Shown: piece after piece, positions 58,501-64,000 of the stretch
Layout of the letters: every line of letters starts with the position of its first letter
Numbering within the stretch: position 1 is the first letter of the stretch
Assembly (NCBI GenBank): GCA_038277395.1
Contig: CM076189.1
Span: forward strand, 77,675,421 to 77,739,420
Direction of reading: 5' to 3'
DNA: 64,000 bases
DNA from: Dryocosmus kuriphilus
Lineage: Eukaryota > Arthropoda > Insecta > Hymenoptera > Cynipidae
Program-made: the position numbers and the translations under genes
Notes under the pieces: model-generated
Seen by the model: the letters and a program-made list of their open reading frames with translations, nothing else
What the model was told of the DNA's origin: nothing
Database searches by the model: none

Positions 58501-59169
58501 AAAAAGGAAGGATTGCCAAAGTATTTGAGAAAGGGGTGGGGAGAAAGAAGATGGATAAGGATAGCAAGATTTAGACTGGGTAATGAGGTTAGGGAAGGAA
58601 TGTACTGGGAAAAAAAGGAGAACAGAGAATGCAGATTATGTAAATGGGAGGAGGAAACATGGGAACATGTATGGGATGGATGTAGAAGAGGAAAGGAAGA
58701 TAAAGGAAGTTGGCAGGAGAATGTGGGTAGGATTTTAGGAGAGGAAGGTATGGGGGAAGAATGGATGAAAGAATTGGAAGAAGCTAGAGGAAAGAGTGAG
58801 GAGAAATGAAAGTGTAAGAAATCAAGTCTGATAGAAAGGTGTAAAATGTATTAGATAATTAGATTAGAGTAGATAATTAGATTAGATGATAAGAATAATA
58901 TAAGTGAAGGGAACGTACGACGACTGTGCAAAACTGAGTACATGAAAAGCGGCCGTTATTGTTATTGTTGTTATTGTTATTATTATTTTAGTATGATAAA
59001 CGTTAGAGTAAGGAAACGGAAAGTAGAATAGAAATGTAAATAAAGTTAAAAATAAGTGTAATAAATGTAAGGATAAAATAGTAATAGATAAGGCAAAACA
59101 TGTATGAGAAAAGGGGCATGTAAACCCTTAGGGGACACATTATGAATAAAGAGGAAGAAGAAGAAGAAG
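55545..59169 (+). mobile_element. Purine-rich LINE with 16-bp target duplication
   Basis: Flanked by AACTTACCTTAAGAAA at 55529-55544 and 59170-59185, a perfect 16-bp duplication. 3,625 bp; lacks ORF1, so it is 5'-truncated or starts at the ORF2 leader. It ends in a (GAA)n-type tail after aataaagag. The plus strand is extremely purine-rich. It is the freshest of the three copies of this family here. Confidence 0.92.
55644..58809 (+). pseudogene. LINE ORF2: endonuclease, RT and C-terminal zinc motif, four frameshifts
   Basis: Endonuclease 55644-56150: CYWNIAGL, TETWVDEKGW, GGDFNARTG; it continues after a shift (56105-56641) with GTVIDYVIVDEEV and MESDHFPV. RT 56712-57662: DKAPGVDEIPNEVWKYGGEE, YRGVTLMPTLYKLY, FRKGMGVMDNIY, VGLKAAFDS (Gly where the first catalytic Asp is expected), RQGCPLSPLLFN. 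After a shift in a G-run near 57652, the active site reads YADELVVMAE, so the second Asp of YADD is Glu. C-terminal part 57904-58809, with WRVVGYGAEIWGWKE and a CRLCKWEEETWEHVWDGC zinc motif (CX2CX8HX4C). Two catalytic changes plus shifts make it inactive. Confidence 0.88.
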
Positions 59170-59185
59170 AACTTACCTTAAGAAA

Positions 59186-59485
59186 AATCCCACGTACTAA
59201 TTACCTGTAGAAAAATTAAGGTGTGTAAGGTTACCTGTAAGAATAAAAAATCGAATGTTGCATCTCTGAAAGCTTCGCAGTTACAGCCCAAAGTTATGTC
59301 TTAAATAAGTCATTTAACACAAAATAGAACATTTTGTATCTATACTACTATTCGCTTAAAAGGAACTTCCAACTGCCGTAAACTTCGAGAACTTTAAAGA
59401 TACGATATTCGATTTTATTCTAATTTTCCAACCAATTCTATGTACTTTTATTCTTATAAAGATACTTTTGATTTCGAATCCCCCG
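59186..59485. other. Spacer continuing copy B after the LINE
   Basis: Non-coding; resumes the spacer seen after array A1 (gtagaaaaattaagg). The short frame 59440-59643 runs into the array. Confidence 0.6.
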
Positions 59486-59489
59486 TCTT

Positions 59490-62400
59490 GGCTAAAGTTT
59501 GTCAAGACCTTAAAATCACTCAAAAACAATCGAAATCTCTTAAATCACTTAAAACATTAAAATATCCTAAGATCATTAAAAACCCTATATCCCGTAAAAC
59601 ATTTAAAACAATTAAATCTTCTAAAGATCCTTTAATTCTTTAAACACCCCAAATCCAATAAAATACATTAATAGCTTGAAATCCTTTAAATCCTTAAAAT
59701 TACTTGAATTTTTTAACCGCCTAAATCTCTAAAACACTTAAAATCCTAAATATCCTTAAATGCTTTAAAACTATCAAACCCTTAAAGTCCAAATATCATG
59801 TAATGTACATCAAAACCCTTAAAACTTCTAACATTTTTATATCCTTTAAGTCCCTTAAATTTCTAAGATTCATTAGAAATTTACTTGAATACATTAAATC
59901 CTCCAAAATTCCTTGAAACCCATAATATCCTAAAGCTACTCAAATCCATCACAACCTAAGCTTCTTAAATCCATCGAAATACATTAGTCAGTTAAAATCT
60001 TTTAAATCCCCTAAAATTCCAAAAAATCTCTTAATATCCCTTAAAACCCCCAAAAACCATTAAGATACATTGAAAAGCTTCAAAGCGCTTAATCCGTTAC
60101 ATTAAAAACTCTCTTAAAATCCATTTAAAATGTCTTCAATTTTTTAAGTATCCTAAAATCCATTAACTACCTTGAACCCTTTCAAAGCTCCTAAACCTCT
60201 TGAAATTTAATGAAAAATCAAAATACCATATAACTTTAAAATCCATTAATCACAATTGAAATCCCATAAACCCACTCAGAATTCCCTCAAACACTTAAAT
60301 GCCCTTAAGAATTCTTAAAATTCCGTAAATACTTTAAATCTCTTAAAATTCTTATGTCAGCTAAAACATAAGATCCCTTAAAACCTTTTAAATTCATAAA
60401 AGCCTTAAAATATTAGAACTCTTTAAAATCTTTCAAACCCTTAAAATTTCTTAAAATCTTTTAACAATCTTAAAAGACCTAAGTTCCCTTAAATTACTTT
60501 AATTCCTTTAAGGCCCTTAAACTATCTTAGGATTACTTAAAAACATTAAAAGCTTCTTGCACAGATACTTTTCATTCGGAACCTTAAAGACTTCAAAGTT
60601 TCTTAAACATGCTTAAGGTCTCCTAAATCTTTAAATCTTTAAAATTCCCCTAAAACTCTTGAATTCCTCAACCTTAAGAACCCTTTAAACCTTTGAGATA
60701 CCTTAAAGTACATTAAGACCCCAAAAATCCTCCTAGGCCCATAAAATAACTTAAAATTTTTTTAATCCTAAAACTGTTCAAATCCCTTAAATACTTACAA
60801 TCCACAAATCCCATAAAATACATTAATCTCTTAAAATCCTCTAAAAAGCTTATGATTCCTCAGAATCTCTTATAATACTTACAACATTTTAAATCCCTGA
60901 AAATCCTTAAAAGACTGCTTTCATAAAAACCTTAAAATCCCTTAAAGATACATAAATTCTTTAAGCACCTCAAATCACTTAACCTCTTAAAACCTTATAA
61001 GCCCTTGAAATCGTAAACAACGTTCAAACCTGAAACACCCTTAATCCTTTAAAATCCTTCAAAACTCTTTAAACTTCTAAAATCCTTTCAATCCCTTGAA
61101 TGAGCCAACTCCCATAAATCTCTCAAATTCCTTAAAAACCTCTTTAAATCCCATAAATTCCTTAATATTCCTTAAAACCCATAACATCCTGAAGCGATTC
61201 AAATCCATTCAATCCTAAAATCCTTATATCCCTTAAAATACATTAATACCTTAAAATCATTTAAACCCCCTAAAATTCCATAAAATCTCTTAAAAGCCCT
61301 AAGATTCCCAAAACCCATTAAAGTCCCTTAAAACCATTCAAAGGACTTCATCCCTCAAAATCCTAAAAATTTCTTATTGCCCCTTTCAATGATTAAAATC
61401 CCTTAAAGTACTTCAAAACCCTTAACACTCCTAAACCAATTTATACTATTTAAATCTCTTAAAACCCATTGGAAGTTTTAAAACTACTTAAATGTCTTAA
61501 ATCACCTTAAGTCTCTTGAAACCATTTACAGGCTCCTGAACTTCTTGAAACTTATGAAAAACATTGAAATACCTTAAACACCTTTGATATCCAGTAAACG
61601 CAATTAAGATTCCATAAACACCCTTAAAATCCTTTCAAACCCTTGAAAGACATTAGAAGCCTTTAAAATGCCTTATATACTTTAAATCTCTAAAAATACT
61701 TTAAAACCTTGAAAACCTTAAAACTTTTGAATCCACAAAAGCCTTTAAATACATAAACTCCTTAAAGCCTTTCAAACCTTTAAGTTACCTTAAAACCTTT
61801 TAACCTTCTTAAAGCTCGTAAACTCTCTTAAATTTCTCTAATCTCTTAAAAGCCCTTAAAGTCTCCTAAAATTTTTTAAAACCCTTAAAACATGTTTGTA
61901 CAATTACTTCTCATTTGGAGTCGCCCTTTCTATTTTAAGGTAGTCGAGACACTACAATACCGGAAACACATTAACGTCCCTTAAATACGCTTAGAAACTC
62001 TAAAGCCGCTTATATGTTTAAAACATCATGTAGGGTATACAACATGAAGGGGTTTGTGTTACTTTAAGTGAATAATATAACCCAAAGCTCCTACATATCC
62101 TTCTGAACACTCAAAATGTCTTTAAACACATATAAAAATCCTAAAACCATTTAAATCCTTTCAATCCCTTGAAACACTTAAATCAAATAAAATTCCTTAA
62201 TTTATTAAAATCCTTCAAAACCCTTTGAAATTCTAAAATTCTTTTAAAACCTTGAATAATTCAAATCCCTCAAGTCTCTCAAATTCGCTATGAATCTCTT
62301 GAAATCCCTTAAATTAATTAAAATTCCTTAAAAACTTTAAAACCCTGAAGCTTTTCAAATGCCTTCAATCTTCTAAACTCTTCAGATCGCTTAAAATCCA

Positions 62401-63245
62401 CTAGCAGCTTAAAACACTTTAAAACACCTAGAATTCTCTAAAAGGCTTAAGACGATATGAAGGTACCACATCATACCTGGCGTCTTAGCGACCCTTGGCT
62501 ATTATCTTGCGCTAGATCACCTAGACAGGCGCTGTGGCTCTCAACCAGAGGCTACTGTATTGCGTTTCAATGACATGTACATTTAAATTGAATCTTTAAT
62601 GAACTCTGTTCCGCACCTCCATGGAGGTCGAGGCCTTTTTGTATAATTATGTATTATATTTAATTATTTATTCAATTTAATTATTTATTAAATTTATTTA
62701 TTTAATAATACGCCGCCGCACATCCCTACCCTTTTTCCAATTCCTCGTAGGGGGCGGGACAGCACTCCTGTGAATGGTCACAAAAATAATGTAAGGTCGC
62801 ATCCCTACCCCTTTTCCAACGCTTCATGGGAGGTCGGGGGGGGGGGGGGGGGGGCACCCCTGTGACTGGTCACAAAAATAATGTGAATTCGCACACCTAC
62901 CCCTTGAGATATTGATTGTTCAAATAAGCCCTACAAAATTCATCAATTTATCCATAACTGTCAAATGAACTAGTCCAACGTCTGAATACACAGTAGTCTC
63001 CGGTTGAGCACTTCACCGCTTCGTCCAACTCGAGCTCGAGTAGGGTCCGGGTCGGGAAACAAAATAATAGAAAAGGTCGGCCTGGGAGTCAGGTATGATG
63101 TGGTACCTTCATGTCGCCTTAAGCCCCCTAAAATATCTTAAAATCCTTAAAATCTCATAAAATTACTTTAAAAACTTCAAATCCCTTAAAACACTTAAAA
63201 TAACCTAGAATTACTGAAACGCCTTAAATACCTTAAAGTCAGTTT
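59490..63245 (+). repeat. CTTAAAATC-type array B2, the longest
   Basis: About 3 kb of (c)cttaaaat(c)-type words in one orientation, with A-tracts at ~10-bp spacing and almost no G. It is interrupted at 62451-63118 by a TTAA-flanked element, then resumes to 63245. Occasional longer similarities inside it (cagatacttttcatt at ~60560, tacaattacttctcatt at ~61899; both followed by gg) suggest an underlying higher-order unit of about 1.3 kb. Confidence 0.85.
62451..63118. mobile_element. 668-bp non-autonomous DNA element, TTAA target duplication
   Basis: TTAA at 62447-62450 and 63119-63122. TIRs: ATGAAGGTACCACATCATAC just inside the left end and the inverse at the right, preceded by gacgat/gtcgcc. 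A second inverse pair further in (ctcaaccagaggctactgta and its partner agtagtctccggttgag) shows the arms are longer. The centre has a ~85-bp tandem pair (62713 and 62798, cctacccc...ggtcacaaaaataatgt) and a run of 19 G. No ORF. TTAA duplication is used by piggyBac and Kolobok families. Confidence 0.8.
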
Positions 63246-63261
63246 ATACCCTAAAAAACTA

Positions 63262-64000
63262 AAGAAAATTAATAATATTTTCTTAATGATCTTTCTTGTA
63301 ACATATGGGAAATTACGATGACTACTTTAGGAATGAACAATTCCATATGGAAGATTTTAGGTAAACGAATTTGACAACAATTGTATGAAATATTTGGAAT
63401 TAATATTAATTATAATAATCTTTTAGACTTAAATATAAAATGAGCGAAACACAAAAATGTGAGAAATATAATATTATTAAAAATCTTCATTACTTTAAAC
63501 GGACAAGTTGATAAAACTACGAAAATTAACTTCTTTTATGAATGACGTGTCTCGATAAATGGCTAATATATATACATTTACTTGCATCTGATAATGAAAT
63601 TTTATTTATTTTAAAAAAAATATTTTGAATCTCTGCATTATGTTGTTCTTGGATTTCGAAATTTTTCGTATTTGCCAGATTTGTTACAACATTTAGAAGA
63701 TCAGAGCTATTAAAGATTACAATGTTTGTTAAAGATTGTAGCAGATATTCAGTAAAAGAAAATTTATATTCTTTTTCTGAACTTTGAAGTTTCCGTTTTA
63801 TGAATAAAAACTCAATTAATAAGAAGAAAATTTTTGTTAGAGCAGCTTCTTTTGAATTCTTAATTGTTTTAGATGTAATGGAATTCCATAGGTTTCTTAT
63901 CTAGTTAAAGTAATGAAATTTTTCCGGACCAAGTAATAGCTTAAAAAATTTTGTACAAATATTTCGTTTGTTAAAATAACAAAACTAAGTCGATAATTAA
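63262..64000 (+). repeat. AT-rich block repeat, copy B (runs off the window)
   Basis: Landmarks as in copies A and C: cttaatgatctttctt, ggaatgaacaattccatatgg, atgagcgaaacac, tctgataatga, tggaattccataggtttct. Closest to copy C by eye. The expected junction to a further array would lie beyond 64000. Confidence 0.85.

Noticed and set aside
59490..62446. CRISPR-like array
   Set aside because: Words of ~10 bp with no constant repeat or spacer length, in a eukaryotic repeat context.

Overview
The window reads as an intergenic, repeat-dominated piece of an animal nuclear genome, most likely an insect. It carries mellifera-type and DD34D mariners, a DD41D mariner relative, Tc1, several LINE types, a Ty3/gypsy-like LTR element and Polinton-type integrase remnants. 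I see no bacterial gene structure, no tRNA or rRNA, and no intact conserved host gene. The order is not resolved; the mixture is usual in Hymenoptera and Hemiptera, but that is only an impression.

Layout. 0.07-2.8 kb: DD41D element with a triplicated right arm, beside a LINE 3' scrap and an (AT)n tract. 3.6-5.5 kb: 5' part of a purine-rich LINE on the minus strand. 5.5-7.9 kb: AT-rich 'block' followed by a degenerate array of ~10-bp CTTAAAATC-like words. 8.8-13.2 kb: probable non-autonomous element hit by two mariners. 13.3-16.4 kb: two convergent, heavily decayed genes of uncharacterised repeat-associated families. 18.6-21.2 kb: a segment with an uncharacterised spliced-looking minus-strand ORF and another array. 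21.27-34.44 kb: a 13.2-kb LTR retroelement (gag, PR, RT, RH, IN all decayed) with a 3.6-kb LINE nested in it. 34.4-38.6 kb: spacer, block and array. 38.9-44.15 kb: decayed LINE interrupted by a mariner. 45.0-52.3 kb: Polinton-type integrase region split by a 4.6-kb DNA transposon with ~365-bp terminal inverted repeats (TIRs) and an 8-bp target duplication, itself split by a Tc1-like element. 52.3-55.5 kb: second copy of the 18.6-21.2 kb segment. 55.5-59.2 kb: LINE with a 16-bp target duplication. 59.5-64 kb: the longest array, a TTAA-flanked non-autonomous element, and a third block copy.

The most informative structure is a long-range duplication. The order [uncharacterised gene - array - spacer - block] occurs at 18.6-36.3 kb and again at 52.3-64 kb, and a third block-array pair lies at 5.5-7.9 kb. 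Because the two long copies are alignable, each gives an empty-site control for insertions in the other: the 13.2-kb LTR element is absent from the 55-kb copy, and the 3.6-kb LINE is absent from the 34.9-kb copy. Nested order (Tc1 inside the 4.6-kb element inside the Polinton; mariner inside LINE; LINE inside LTR element) gives a relative timeline.

Almost every coding region is broken. The freshest transposase is the minus-strand mariner at 9.5-10.9 kb, with a single premature stop. All family identities come from reading translated sequence and memory of the families; no search was run. Boundaries of diverged repeats are approximate.
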